64,000 nucleotides of DNA from Streptococcus suis (GCF_016775005.1 NZ_JAEUXI010000003.1:186001-250000), one strand, 5' to 3'. Shown: positions 17,708-28,065, counted from the stretch's first letter. Notes: generated from the letters alone by a model not told the origin. A program made the numbers and translations.

Positions 17708-17735
17708 TAGGAAGGCGCCAGCCTTCCTATTTTTT
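17708..17735 (+). terminator. strong hairpin after esxA, likely partial terminator
   Basis: Nine-base perfect arms TAGGAAGGC/GCCTTCCTA with a GCCA loop and six Ts. No clear promoter lies between it and esaA, so read-through probably feeds the rest of the operon. Confidence 0.85.
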
Positions 17736-17759
17736 ATCGAGATGAAGGAGATATGAAAA

Positions 17760-20700
17760 ATGGATAAACAGCGCATTTTGAAGTATGGGAGAAATGCTTT
17801 GCTGGTCTTACTTTTGCTTCTATCTATCATTGGATTAAATATTGCCGTTCAAAACAACACGAGTATTTCCAAGAAAGAGCAAGAAGCAGGGCAACAAACG
17901 ATTAAGCTGGATGTTGCCCTAGTCAATGAAGACAATACTGTAACCCTAAATGGTACGGAATATAATCTTGGTGCTAGTTATGCAAAAAACATCGAAAAAA
18001 ATACTGCCCATAACTGGTCAACTGTCAGTCGTGGTACGGCTGATAAGGGATTAAAAGAAGGGCTTTACCAATTGGTGGTGACCATCCCAAGCGATTTTTC
18101 AACAAAAATCTTGGATATCAACAATACCAATGTGGATAAAGCGACAATTACCTACAAAATCAATGCAAATGGTAACTTGCAAGTTGAGAATGAAGCGGTT
18201 AAGGTGGCAAAAGGAATTATCGCTGACCTGCAAAGTCAATTGATTGATATGTATATGGCTAGCATTCTTGGCAACCTTTACCAAGCGCAACGAAATGTTC
18301 AAACCTTGTCAGATACAAAGGTGAACAATATCGCTGTCTTTCGAAGTAATCTTTATCAAACAGCCGTTGATTTTCAGACACTGTTCCCTAATTTGGTCAC
18401 AACGGCAGATTCGACATTGGCAGCTAACAATCTCTTAAAAGAAGCACTTTCTGGCAATGTAACAGTCTATGATAGTCTGAATACAGCACAAACAGGCTTG
18501 AAAGATAATTTAGCTGGTTTGATTGAGCAACGAAATCAAGGTAAATTATCCCAGGAAGAATTTACAGCTGCACTGTTAGAGATGAATAGCTCGGTGCTCA
18601 ATGCTGAAACAGAGCAGCTGTTTACAGCCATCAAGACGACTCAAGAAGCACTTTCGGGTCAATTAGGGGCAGCTGCAACAGATGAAACCGGTTCAGCAAG
18701 TGGCTATACAGGTCTGGTTGCAAAACTAGATCAGGCTATTGCAGATTTACAGGTCGCCATTGAAGCGGAAAGTACAAAATTAGCAGAACATGAGGCTGCC
18801 ATTGCTAGTTTTGCTGAGACACACCTCAGTAATTACTACGGTGAGAATTTAGAAACGATTGACCTCGAAGCGTTTTTGAGTAAGAGCACAGACCTGCCCG
18901 TTTCTCTAGCGTCCTATAAAGCTAGCTTAGATCAGATGGTATTGAATCAATTGGCAGGATTGCCAAGTTTGAACCCTGCAGACCTGGCTTCTGACTTAAA
19001 CAAGCTAGATTCGCAAGCTACAGGTAAGATTCAATTTGATACAGCATCCGCGCAAGCCCTATTTGGAGAAGGATTTACGCCATCTAATGATTTGACGGAG
19101 CTACAGAGATTAGCGTCTGAATTAGAACCTCATCTTCAAGCAGCTGCAGATTTTACAGTGCCAACACCAACGACTCAAGCAACTCTTTCTTTAGATATCC
19201 CATCGGGGTTTGACCTGGTATCTTGGGAACTAAATGGATCCACTTATACCAATCCAAGCGAAGTTGTGGAGCTACAAAAGGACAATGTTGTGCTTGTCAC
19301 CCTGCAATATGAAAAGAGTTCGACAATTGTCTCAACAACAGTAGTTACTGCCCCAGTATCCGATTCTTCAACGACGGATTCAAGCTCAACAGATTCAGCG
19401 ACCCCTCCATCAACAAGTACCTCTACTGATGCGCCAGTTACAAGCACTGAGGTGGTAACGGGGACTGTTGGAGTCCGTGTGAATAATTTGGAGATTACAA
19501 CGGCGGGATTTGATTGGGAAAGTTTTTTGAACAATCAGGAAAATTACCGCAAGGCAGAAGCAGCCTATGCTGCAAAGGTTAGTGAAATTATTGCAAAATA
19601 TAATCAGGTTAATAATCTGTTCAATCACTACTATCCTGCGGATCCTACTACTGGTGAACGCAGCAGTTTGACGTCTAGCTTCTTTCATCAAGATGCAAAA
19701 TCTTTATTAACATCTTTAGTTACGGACTCTATCATAGCAAATCTGCAGTCCTATTCAGAAGCGCGTGCGCAAGATCAAGCTCTAAAGGATAAACTAGCTG
19801 AGTTAGAGGGTCAGAGACAAGAATTAACAGACCAACTTCAAAATATTAGCACAACAAATTCTGATTTAGCACAACAGATTGCCAATCAATTAGCATTTTT
19901 AGAAGACATCAAGGCACGGGCTCAGGCGATTGCAGAAGGGCAAGAGCAGCAGGCCTCACTTCAAGGAACACATGATACAGAACTAGCAGCTCTTGCTACA
20001 GAACTGGATGCCTCACTTTCGATTACTGATGAAGTCAAGACACTATCAACTCAAAACGTCGAAGAGGCAACCAATGTTAATACCATTTTTACAACCTTTA
20101 CAGATGATGTGCAAGCAGCGCAAGAAAGTGGAAATCGCCTTTCTTCAGAGGCAACTTCCTTGATGGAGAGATTTGAATCAGAATTGGCTGAAAATGGCGA
20201 CTTTGTCAAAACCTTTACTTCTGTCTTAAGCAATACCTATGACAATGGTGTTCCAAATGAAGTGATTTTGGATTTCTTGTCCGCACCATTGACAGAATCG
20301 TCTTCATCTGTAAAAGCAACAGTCAACACCTACAGACCTTTCACCTGGATTTTACTTTTGGAGATGGTGGCCCTGTTTGCAGCTTATGTTTTTGGTACTC
20401 ATCGTGTGATTAAAGCTGTGAAAGATAAGTTTAAAGTCAGCCGTCTAGAGGATACAGATTTAGTAACGGTGACTGTGCTCAGCGTTCTATCTCTTCTGGT
20501 CGGTGGATTGATCGGGGTTGTATCAAGTCAACAATTGCAGATTGATAGCGAGTTGATCCCGACTTGGGTGCTGATGATTACCTTGTTTAGCCTATTACTA
20601 GCACAAGGTCAGTATCTATTGATAAAAAATGCCAAAGGACTTGGCATGGGGATTAGTTTCTTCATAGTGATCAGCTTTATTTACCTATCCAATGCCATTG

Positions 20701-20906
20701 GGACAACTGCTAGTTTGACAGGCTTACCTGCCGTGTTAAAAGCCATCAACCCTCTTTCTGTTTTAGAAAATAGTTTATCTGGATACTTTGATGGTGAAGC
20801 TGCCAGTCTGACAGTGATTGCTACGGCGCTCGTATTGGGGCTTGGTTTTGCTGGCTTGAGTGCTTTTGTTGATGTGGAAAAATTCCTAAATAAAAAAGAG
20901 GATTAA
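17760..20906 (+). CDS. esaA: type VII secretion protein EsaA
   Basis: Large membrane component of the type VIIb machine, related to the phage receptor YueB. The 1048-residue product has one N-terminal membrane helix (about residues 11-31), a long extracellular coiled-coil region with a Ser/Thr-rich stretch (around residues 530-560), and about five membrane helices in the last 190 residues (FTWILLLEMVALFAAYVFG onward). The start at 17760 has GAAGGAG at 17744-17750; an ATG at 17753 reads into an immediate stop. It continues without gap into essA. Confidence 0.92.
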   Translation: MDKQRILKYGRNALLVLLLLLSIIGLNIAVQNNTSISKKEQEAGQQTIKLDVALVNEDNTVTLNGTEYNLGASYAKNIEKNTAHNWSTVSRGTADKGLKEGLYQLVVTIPSDFSTKILDINNTNVDKATITYKINANGNLQVENEAVKVAKGIIADLQSQLIDMYMASILGNLYQAQRNVQTLSDTKVNNIAVFRSNLYQTAVDFQTLFPNLVTTADSTLAANNLLKEALSGNVTVYDSLNTAQTGLKDNLAGLIEQRNQGKLSQEEFTAALLEMNSSVLNAETEQLFTAIKTTQEALSGQLGAAATDETGSASGYTGLVAKLDQAIADLQVAIEAESTKLAEHEAAIASFAETHLSNYYGENLETIDLEAFLSKSTDLPVSLASYKASLDQMVLNQLAGLPSLNPADLASDLNKLDSQATGKIQFDTASAQALFGEGFTPSNDLTELQRLASELEPHLQAAADFTVPTPTTQATLSLDIPSGFDLVSWELNGSTYTNPSEVVELQKDNVVLVTLQYEKSSTIVSTTVVTAPVSDSSTTDSSSTDSATPPSTSTSTDAPVTSTEVVTGTVGVRVNNLEITTAGFDWESFLNNQENYRKAEAAYAAKVSEIIAKYNQVNNLFNHYYPADPTTGERSSLTSSFFHQDAKSLLTSLVTDSIIANLQSYSEARAQDQALKDKLAELEGQRQELTDQLQNISTTNSDLAQQIANQLAFLEDIKARAQAIAEGQEQQASLQGTHDTELAALATELDASLSITDEVKTLSTQNVEEATNVNTIFTTFTDDVQAAQESGNRLSSEATSLMERFESELAENGDFVKTFTSVLSNTYDNGVPNEVILDFLSAPLTESSSSVKATVNTYRPFTWILLLEMVALFAAYVFGTHRVIKAVKDKFKVSRLEDTDLVTVTVLSVLSLLVGGLIGVVSSQQLQIDSELIPTWVLMITLFSLLLAQGQYLLIKNAKGLGMGISFFIVISFIYLSNAIGTTASLTGLPAVLKAINPLSVLENSLSGYFDGEAASLTVIATALVLGLGFAGLSAFVDVEKFLNKKED

Positions 20907-21371
20907 ATGAAAAAGATAGCACTTGTTCTTAGTTGCTTGGTTCTCTTTCTTCCGGTTGGGATAGAAGCGTCCGAACTTGGAGATAATAGTCTTCAAATTG
21001 ATAGTTCACGCATCGAAGTAGAAAAAGAAAAGAAAATAGGTAGTCAGGATTTACTGGTCCAATCTTTGTTTTTGGCACCAGATCAAGCAGAATTGACTGC
21101 CAAAAAAGAAGCTGATCAAGTCTTATTAGAGCATCAGCTAAATAGCCTATTCCAAACTGGTGAGAAACCAAGTACGGATATTTTGCAAGTGGGGACCTTG
21201 TTTGATACTCGGACCCATAAGGTGATGACAACCAAGGTAGATAGTGGGACAGAGGGAGCTCCAGCAGGGCTTCTCTCTGGCCTGTTTTTTGCTTCTATTG
21301 TAGTTGGCATTCTATTGCTTGCAAGTTTAGCAACCTATTTGATGGGTAAGGATGAAGTAGGCCAGGAATAA
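20907..21371 (+). CDS. essA: type VII secretion protein EssA
   Basis: Membrane component of the secretion machine. The 154-residue product has a cleavable-type signal sequence (MKKIALVLSCLVLFLPVGIEA), an extracellular middle and one C-terminal membrane helix (GLFFASIVVGILLLASLATYL). The size, topology and place between esaA and esaB fit EssA. It starts immediately after the esaA stop, suggesting translational coupling. Confidence 0.88.
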   Translation: MKKIALVLSCLVLFLPVGIEASELGDNSLQIDSSRIEVEKEKKIGSQDLLVQSLFLAPDQAELTAKKEADQVLLEHQLNSLFQTGEKPSTDILQVGTLFDTRTHKVMTTKVDSGTEGAPAGLLSGLFFASIVVGILLLASLATYLMGKDEVGQE

Positions 21372-21400
21372 TCTTCTAGTGGTCTATTGGAGGAGATGAG

Positions 21401-21640
21401 ATGGAGACGCATATCAATGTTACCTTACATGATGGGGGACGAATCAGGGACTTACGGATTCCGACTCACATTGAGGTTAGGAGATTAATCAAGGAGTTGG
21501 ATGGCATCTTCGAAAAAGAGAATGCTAGAAAAAAATACCAACTCCATGTTGTTAATAAGGGGTTCATTTTGGACGAAGGGAAAGTATTAGCCGATTATCC
21601 TGTGACAACGGGAGATATTGTAGAGGTTTTGGAGGTTTAG
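21401..21640 (+). CDS. esaB: ubiquitin-like secretion accessory protein EsaB/YukD
   Basis: A 79-residue cytoplasmic protein with a ubiquitin-like fold (YukD family), needed for secretion in several type VIIb systems. The sequence starts METHINVTLHDGG and ends with the VTTGDIVEVLEV strand typical of the fold. GGAGGAGAT provides the ribosome binding site. It sits one base before the essB start. Confidence 0.9.
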   Translation: METHINVTLHDGGRIRDLRIPTHIEVRRLIKELDGIFEKENARKKYQLHVVNKGFILDEGKVLADYPVTTGDIVEVLEV

Positions 21641-21641
21641 G

Positions 21642-22904
21642 GTGAAAGAAGAAACATTTGTCTTTGGTGGACAGGAATTTGTCTTTTTAAAGGGGGATAA
21701 AGAGTGGCACCTTGATGTAAAACGGTCTGATGTGGCAACTCAAGAGCTATCTGACCTGCTCTTGTTGGATTTGCACCACCCTCAATTTTTACAACAGGAA
21801 ATGACGGTGGATGAAGATACAGTTCATTTCACCTATCATCTGGATGCATTTGGGCAAACCTTTGAGGACATGAAAGAGAAAGAGGTCTCTGAAAAACTAC
21901 GACTTTCTCTCAATGTTTTAGAATTGAAGCAGGCTTTGAAATTGCCAATCACCTTTTTCGTGCATCCGTCATCTGTCTTTATTACTAAGGATGGTCGGGC
22001 CAAACTAGCCTATCGGGCTATCCCGGAGAAGATGGTGCCCCAGACCTTGGATGCTACGGATTTGTTGAAGCAATTAAAATCTTATATCCTTGCCTTATTT
22101 ACAGAGCATGATTTTATGGACCTTTACAATGGTGCGCTGGATGTGGTTCCTGTACCGGAGTTCTTAGATACCATTCGCAAGGCAGAGGATATGGATAGTT
22201 TGGAAGGACTTTTGCAGGGCTATTTTCAGGATAAGTTGGAGGAGGAGAAGGCGACTTTGACAAGGGTTTCTCGCTCTAAGCACCGTCTCTATCGCTATGC
22301 GACTATCTGGCTTTCTGCCCTGGCAGGATTATTGGTCTTGCCGCTGATTTATCTAGTTTTCATGCACAATCCTTTCAAGGAAAAAATGCTGGATGCGGAT
22401 ACGGCCTTCATCAAGGTGGACTATCCTGGGGTGATTAGTGAGCTGGAGCGGGTAGAGGTTTCTAATCTTCCCTACACTCAAAAATACACTCTTGCCTATG
22501 CCTACATCCAAGGGTTTGATTTGAGTAATGAACAACGTTCTGTTATCTTAAATAATGTAACGCTCAAATCAGATGAGCAATACTTGGACTACTGGATTGA
22601 AATTGGTCGTGGTAATAGCCAAGAAGCTTTGGATTTGGCCAAGCGTTTGGATGATTCGGATTTGATTTTGTATGCTCTTTACCAGCAAATGGAACAGGTT
22701 CGTGAAAATACGACTTTGTCGGGAGAAGAGCGGGAAACAACCTTGGATGAGTTGAAAGCGGAGTATCAAAAGTATTGGGATACACGAACTACGATTTTGA
22801 ATGAAGATGGGTCACAGGTGGAAACAGGTACAAGTTCGATGTCTAGTTCAACCTCTTCTACAGAGCCATCATCAACGAGTCCATCAAGCTCGAGCGGGGA
22901 ATAA
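21642..22904 (+). CDS. essB: type VII secretion protein EssB
   Basis: Bitopic membrane protein of the machine. The 420-residue product has an N-terminal pseudokinase-like cytoplasmic domain (to about residue 220), one membrane helix (LSALAGLLVLPLIYLVFMH) and an extracellular helical domain. It ends with a low-complexity Ser/Thr tail. The start is GTG at 21642, directly after esaB. Kinase catalytic motifs are not apparent, as known for EssB. Confidence 0.93.
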   Translation: MKEETFVFGGQEFVFLKGDKEWHLDVKRSDVATQELSDLLLLDLHHPQFLQQEMTVDEDTVHFTYHLDAFGQTFEDMKEKEVSEKLRLSLNVLELKQALKLPITFFVHPSSVFITKDGRAKLAYRAIPEKMVPQTLDATDLLKQLKSYILALFTEHDFMDLYNGALDVVPVPEFLDTIRKAEDMDSLEGLLQGYFQDKLEEEKATLTRVSRSKHRLYRYATIWLSALAGLLVLPLIYLVFMHNPFKEKMLDADTAFIKVDYPGVISELERVEVSNLPYTQKYTLAYAYIQGFDLSNEQRSVILNNVTLKSDEQYLDYWIEIGRGNSQEALDLAKRLDDSDLILYALYQQMEQVRENTTLSGEERETTLDELKAEYQKYWDTRTTILNEDGSQVETGTSSMSSSTSSTEPSSTSPSSSSGE

Positions 22905-22907
22905 GCA

Positions 22908-25900
22908 ATGGCAGAGACAGTAGTTTTTTATAAAGATGGTTTTCGCTATGTGGCGGATGTGTCTGCTGGGAAAAAGATTCTTTTTCAAGGCACAGAAAAG
23001 GCGCAGGTTTTTGTCTCCTCACTGGATGCTCCCTTGACGATTTGGTTAGATGAAGCACAAGTTTGCTATGACTATGATGGAGTGGAAGGAAAGCTTGTAT
23101 CTGGTATGTCTTTGGCGGGGGGCGTGGTCTATCTTCTTCCGTCGGAGCAGGTGATCCTAGACCCTCTTGATAAGCAGGAATTAACGATCGGCCAGCATGC
23201 GGGAAATAGTTTTGTCCTTGCAGGGTCATGTTGTCATCTCTTGCTCAAACGCAGTGACCAGTCATGGATGCTTTATCGTTTGGCGGGCTCCATCTATATC
23301 AATAACCTTTTGATGGAGAAAGGGGAAATGGAGCTGGCTCTTGGAGACGAGCTTGCTTTTGAGGATACTTTTTTCAAATTTTATGCAGATGAGGTCCTGG
23401 TTGCGGGTCCAGTAGAGGCTAGTGATGAGTTGGCTCGTAAGTCTGCATCGCGCTATGCTTTTTATGAGGATTATCCAGATTACCATCGTTCTCCACGGAT
23501 TATCTATCGGAGTTCAGAAGACAGGGTGGCTATCAATGCGCCTTCGAATGCACCATCAAAACCGTCTGACAGTTTGTTGAAACTAATCTTACCTCCTCTT
23601 ATGATGGTGGGGATTACATTGGTTATCATGATTTTCCAACCTCGTGGTCTCTACGTGCTTGCGACTATCGCCATGTCGATTGTGACGTTGGGGATGTCTA
23701 TCGCTGGCTATATAAAGGGGAGAAAGGATTATCAGAAAGAGCTGAGAGACCGAGAGGGGCTCTATCATGACTATCTGGCTGATAAGGCCAAGGAGTTGGC
23801 TGGTCTGACCAAGTCGCAGAAAGATGGTCAGCTCTACCATTATCCTGCTATTGAGACCTTGGTGGATCTGGCAGATAGCTACCACCATCGAATCTATGAG
23901 AAGACGCCTCTTCATTTTGATTTCTTGTATTATCGCTTGGGTCTGGGTGAGGTTCCGGTGTCTTATGACCTGTCCTATGCTCAGACGGAACGGTCGGGCA
24001 AGCGGGATCCCTTGGAATTGGAGGGTTTTCAACTCTATGAACAAAACAAGACCATTTCAGATATGCCCATTGTGGCCAATCTGTCCCATGGTCCTGTCGG
24101 CTATATTGGTCCGCGGGCCTTGGTGATTGAGCAACTCCAGCTCATGGTCAACCAAATAGCACTTTTCCATTCCTATCATGATGTGCAGTTTATTACCATT
24201 ATGCCAGAGGAGGAGAAGGAGCAGTGGGATTGGATGCGGTTCTTGCCTCATGCGACCTTGCAGGACATGAATGTGCGTGGCTTCGTCTATAACCAGAGGA
24301 CCCATGATCAGGTGCTCAACTCGCTCAATCAGATTTTGAAACTGCGCAGGGCTCAAAAGGAAGACAAGTCTAATCGGGAGTCGACCCTCTTCAGTCCTCA
24401 CTATGTGGTCTTGGTGACGGATGAGAAGTTGATTTTGGACCATGTCATCATGGAGTTCTTCACAGAGGATCCGACGGAATTGGGCTGTAGCCTGGTCTTT
24501 GTGCAGGATGTGCTGTCTTCTCTGTCTGAGAATATCAAGACCATCATTAACATCAAGGATCGAAACACTGGTCAGCTGGTCATGGAGGAAGGTCAGTTGC
24601 GTGAGATTGACTTTGCCTTGGACCACTTTCCAGTTGGCTATGATAAGGAGACCTTGGTGCGCCGCTTAGCTCCGCTAAACCACCTACAGAACCTCAAGTC
24701 TTCTATCCCTGAAACGGTGACCTTTATGGAGATGTATGGGGCTGAGACCTTTGAGGACTTGGGTGTTGTCAGTCGTTGGGAAAAGCATGCGCCTTATAAG
24801 AGTTTGGCGGTGCCACTGGGTCTGCGTGGCAAGGAGGATATTGTCTATCTGAACTTACATGAAAAGGCTCACGGTCCGCACGGTTTGGTGGCAGGTACCA
24901 CTGGTTCTGGTAAGTCAGAGGTCATCCAGTCTTATATCTTAAGCCTTGCGGTCAATTTCCATCCGCATGATGTGGCCTTCCTTCTCATCGACTACAAGGG
25001 TGGGGGCATGGCCAACCTCTTCAAGGACCTGCCTCACTTACTTGGGACCATCACCAACTTGGATGGCGCCCAGTCTATGCGGGCCTTGGTGTCCATCAAT
25101 GCGGAGCTGAAGCGCCGTCAACGTCTCTTTGCGGAGAATGATGTCAACCATATCAATCAATACCAGAAGAAGTACAAGCTGGGTGAGGTGAGTGAGCCCA
25201 TGCCTCATCTCTTCTTGATCTCCGATGAGTTTGCGGAGCTCAAGACCAACCAACCTGACTTTATGAAGGAGCTGGTCTCAACCGCTCGTATCGGTCGGAG
25301 TTTGGGTATTCACCTAATCCTAGCCACTCAGAAGCCATCTGGTGTGGTGGATGACCAGATCTGGTCCAACTCCCGCTTCAAGCTGGCGCTCAAGGTGGCA
25401 GATCGGAGTGACTCCATGGAGATGCTTAAGACGCCAGATGCGGCTGAGATTACCCAGGTGGGTCGTGGCTATCTGCAGGTCGGAAACAATGAAGTGTATG
25501 AACTCTTCCAGTCTGCCTGGTCTGGGGCTGATTACCAGCCAGATAAGGATGAGCAGGGGATTGAGGACCATACCATCTATGCCATCAATGACATCGGTCA
25601 ATATGAGATTCTCAACCAAGACCTGTCAGGTTTGGATCAGGCAGAGTCCATCAAGGAGGTTCCGAGTGAGCTTCAGGCTATCGTAAGTAAGCTGAAAACC
25701 TTGACAGAGCGCTTGTCCATCAAGGCCCTGCTGCAACCATGGTTGCCTCCGCTATCTAAGGAAATCTTCCTGCAAGATCTCCGACCAAAAGGTTTCAAGG
25801 ACTTGTGGGGAGAGGCAAGTGGTCTGGTTGCACGCTTGGGGATGGTGGATATTCCAAGTCGCCAGAGCCAAGAAGTCTTGGAACATGACTTTGAAAAGGA

Positions 25901-27341
25901 TGGACACATCGCCCTTTTCTCTAGTCCGGGTATGGGGAAATCGACCTTTGTTCAAACCCTAGTGATGGACTTGGCACGCCAACTGACACCGGAGGAGCTA
26001 TACTTCTATCTCTTGGACTTCGGTACCAACGGACTCTTGCCGTTGAGAGATCTGCCTCATACTGCGGATCTATTGATGGCGGAGGATACAGAGAAGTTGA
26101 CCAAGTTCATGCGTCGGATTAAGGACGAGTTGGCTCAGCGCAAGGCGGCCTTTAGTCGCTATGCCGTCCCAAATCTCACCCTCTATCGACAGGCGAGTGG
26201 AGACGAGCTTCCTGTTCTCTTCTTGGTTTTGGATAATTTTGATGGTTTGAAAGAGGCAAGCCTTGGAGCTGAAATGGAAACTCTCTTACAAACTCTGGCA
26301 CGTGAAGGAGCCAGCCTCGGAATCTACCTGGTCCTCACAGCTGGTCGCAGTGGGGCTCTTCGCCCAGCTTTACAAGCCAGTCTGAAAACACGTTTGGCAT
26401 TGAAATTGACGGATGACGTCGAATCTCGTACCATTGTCGGTCGTCACCAACATGTGATGGAAGAGGTTCCTGGTCGAGGCTTGGTTCATTTGGATGAGGT
26501 TGAGGTCTTCCAAGTAGCCCTTCCAACCTATGCCAAGGACTCCTTTGGTCTGGTGCAGGCTGTACAGGATGAGGCAAAAACCATGGCTGCTTCTTGGACG
26601 GGTGCACTACCAGAAGGCATACCAGTCATGCCTGAGAGTCTGAGCTTTGAAGAGTTTGCGGGACTAGCAAGCGTGCAAGAAGCTGTCGCAGGTGGTGAGC
26701 TACCAATCGGACTAGACTTTGAGAATGTGGAAGCAGTACGTTTACCACTGAATAAATTGAAACATGTATTGATGGTATCTGATACTGAGGAGAACCAAGT
26801 GGTACTCATCCATCATGTCTTGAGGTCGGTGACGCAGTTAATGAAAGAGTTCAAAGTTATGTTGGTTGATTCCAGTGAGAATTTTGTGTCTTACAGAGAA
26901 CAAGTTAGTCAATATATCAGTGATGAAATCACCTTGAAAACTTATTGCCAGCAACTTCTTTTCGAAATGGAAGAACGCCTCAACGAAGATATATCAAGTT
27001 TGAGACCGTGGATGATTCTCATTCCATCAATATCAGACTTTATCCACTCCACGGGTGTGACGGCTGATGAATGGAATCGCTTGTTTGAGCTTTCTCATAA
27101 AGTAAAACTTTATTTATTGATTGGCGGACAACATCAAGTACTTGGGGTAAGTAATGATTCTATTCTTAAGAAAATACGAACGGAAGCTCAGTATGTATTA
27201 TTGGGTATGCGTTTAATGGATCAAAACTTCTTGGAAAAAACTTATAATAGTAAGGAAGCAAAAGTTGCGATAGATGAAATATACTTGCACAATAGAAGAG
27301 ATTCTATTAAGCTCAAAATTAGTAAGGAGGGGGAAGAATGA
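22908..27341 (+). CDS. essC: type VII secretion motor ATPase EssC
   Basis: FtsK/SpoIIIE-type motor that recognises and drives substrates. The 1477-residue product has FHA-like N-terminal domains, two membrane helices (around LPPLMMVGITLVIMIF and GLYVLATIAMSIVTLGMSI), and three ATPase-like domains. Walker A motifs are intact in the first (GTTGSGKSE, residues 663-671) and second (SSPGMGKST, near residue 1005). In the third the corresponding loop is degenerate (MVSDTEENQV). The last 170 residues are visibly more AT-rich in DNA, which fits the variable end that matches EssC to its local cargo. The stop overlaps the next ATG. Confidence 0.95.
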   Translation: MAETVVFYKDGFRYVADVSAGKKILFQGTEKAQVFVSSLDAPLTIWLDEAQVCYDYDGVEGKLVSGMSLAGGVVYLLPSEQVILDPLDKQELTIGQHAGNSFVLAGSCCHLLLKRSDQSWMLYRLAGSIYINNLLMEKGEMELALGDELAFEDTFFKFYADEVLVAGPVEASDELARKSASRYAFYEDYPDYHRSPRIIYRSSEDRVAINAPSNAPSKPSDSLLKLILPPLMMVGITLVIMIFQPRGLYVLATIAMSIVTLGMSIAGYIKGRKDYQKELRDREGLYHDYLADKAKELAGLTKSQKDGQLYHYPAIETLVDLADSYHHRIYEKTPLHFDFLYYRLGLGEVPVSYDLSYAQTERSGKRDPLELEGFQLYEQNKTISDMPIVANLSHGPVGYIGPRALVIEQLQLMVNQIALFHSYHDVQFITIMPEEEKEQWDWMRFLPHATLQDMNVRGFVYNQRTHDQVLNSLNQILKLRRAQKEDKSNRESTLFSPHYVVLVTDEKLILDHVIMEFFTEDPTELGCSLVFVQDVLSSLSENIKTIINIKDRNTGQLVMEEGQLREIDFALDHFPVGYDKETLVRRLAPLNHLQNLKSSIPETVTFMEMYGAETFEDLGVVSRWEKHAPYKSLAVPLGLRGKEDIVYLNLHEKAHGPHGLVAGTTGSGKSEVIQSYILSLAVNFHPHDVAFLLIDYKGGGMANLFKDLPHLLGTITNLDGAQSMRALVSINAELKRRQRLFAENDVNHINQYQKKYKLGEVSEPMPHLFLISDEFAELKTNQPDFMKELVSTARIGRSLGIHLILATQKPSGVVDDQIWSNSRFKLALKVADRSDSMEMLKTPDAAEITQVGRGYLQVGNNEVYELFQSAWSGADYQPDKDEQGIEDHTIYAINDIGQYEILNQDLSGLDQAESIKEVPSELQAIVSKLKTLTERLSIKALLQPWLPPLSKEIFLQDLRPKGFKDLWGEASGLVARLGMVDIPSRQSQEVLEHDFEKDGHIALFSSPGMGKSTFVQTLVMDLARQLTPEELYFYLLDFGTNGLLPLRDLPHTADLLMAEDTEKLTKFMRRIKDELAQRKAAFSRYAVPNLTLYRQASGDELPVLFLVLDNFDGLKEASLGAEMETLLQTLAREGASLGIYLVLTAGRSGALRPALQASLKTRLALKLTDDVESRTIVGRHQHVMEEVPGRGLVHLDEVEVFQVALPTYAKDSFGLVQAVQDEAKTMAASWTGALPEGIPVMPESLSFEEFAGLASVQEAVAGGELPIGLDFENVEAVRLPLNKLKHVLMVSDTEENQVVLIHHVLRSVTQLMKEFKVMLVDSSENFVSYREQVSQYISDEITLKTYCQQLLFEMEERLNEDISSLRPWMILIPSISDFIHSTGVTADEWNRLFELSHKVKLYLLIGGQHQVLGVSNDSILKKIRTEAQYVLLGMRLMDQNFLEKTYNSKEAKVAIDEIYLHNRRDSIKLKISKEGEE

Positions 27342-27667
27342 TTCAGAGTAATAGCCAAATTGCTTCACAAGTAGCGACAGGAATAGCCACAAGTGCATCG
27401 AATATATCTGGTATTGGCATGGCAACAAAAGATGGAGTTTCTAGCTACAATGGTAATAATGATGCTTCGACTCATATTTCGCGCGAAAAGGACTATAGTA
27501 CTCAGGTTTCTCATAAGTTGGTTGAGTTTGTCTCTTTAGTCCAATCCATGGCTGCCGAATTTGAGGCGGTTGATCAATCCATTAGTCGTTCCTTGGATCA
27601 GTTGGTTCCTTCAGGTGGTGGTCAAGGGGCTTATTCAGGTGGTGGACGTCGCTTACTGACGGATTAA
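27338..27667 (+). CDS. Lap1-like (DUF3130/TIGR04197) type VII export partner
   Basis: A 109-residue helical-hairpin protein of the SACOL2603/TIGR04197 kind. In other type VIIb systems such a protein (Lap1) binds the LXG domain and is needed for toxin export. The sequence has an N-terminal Ser/Ala/Gly-rich helix, then SHKLVEFVSLVQSMAAEFEAVDQS and a glycine-rich tail. Its ATG overlaps the essC stop (ATGA), and a strong AGGAGGGGG site lies inside the essC end. It opens the first toxin cassette. Confidence 0.8.
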   Translation: MIQSNSQIASQVATGIATSASNISGIGMATKDGVSSYNGNNDASTHISREKDYSTQVSHKLVEFVSLVQSMAAEFEAVDQSISRSLDQLVPSGGGQGAYSGGGRRLLTD

Positions 27668-27678
27668 GGTGCTAGGAT

Positions 27679-28065
27679 ATGGTGGAAAAACAAGAAGAGA
27701 AAGTTCAACTGTTGCTTGAAAGACAAAAAAAGTTGGAGAGGGATATTGAACAACTAGACGAAGTGCGAAAAAAACAGGAACAATTTGAAGAAGAAGTAAC
27801 GGAATCAATGGGGGAAGTCATGTATTATTTGAGGGAAACCTTGGATCTTGCCTCTTCCCCTACTGATAGTAAGGAAACTAACGAATTGATAGATGATGTG
27901 CGCATTAGTCTTTCTAAATTCCATGGTGAGATGGATGAACAGCGTTCATTCTTGAAACAGGAAGAGAATCGTCTCTTATCGGACTTAGATGAAACACGAG
28001 TTGCTTGCATTCGTGAAGAAATTCGACTAGAAGAAGATAGCAGAAAGGAGATTAGTCATGGTTAA
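27679..28065 (+). CDS. Lap2-like (DUF3958) type VII export partner
   Basis: A 128-residue protein made almost entirely of charged coiled coil (VQLLLERQKKLERDIEQL and onward). Size, composition and place between a Lap1-like gene and an LXG gene match Lap2 (DUF3958), which helps target LXG toxins for export. The last 8 bases overlap the LXG gene start, so the two are probably translated together. The family call is from position and composition, so it is less sure than the Lap1 call. Confidence 0.7.
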   Translation: MVEKQEEKVQLLLERQKKLERDIEQLDEVRKKQEQFEEEVTESMGEVMYYLRETLDLASSPTDSKETNELIDDVRISLSKFHGEMDEQRSFLKQEENRLLSDLDETRVACIREEIRLEEDSRKEISHG

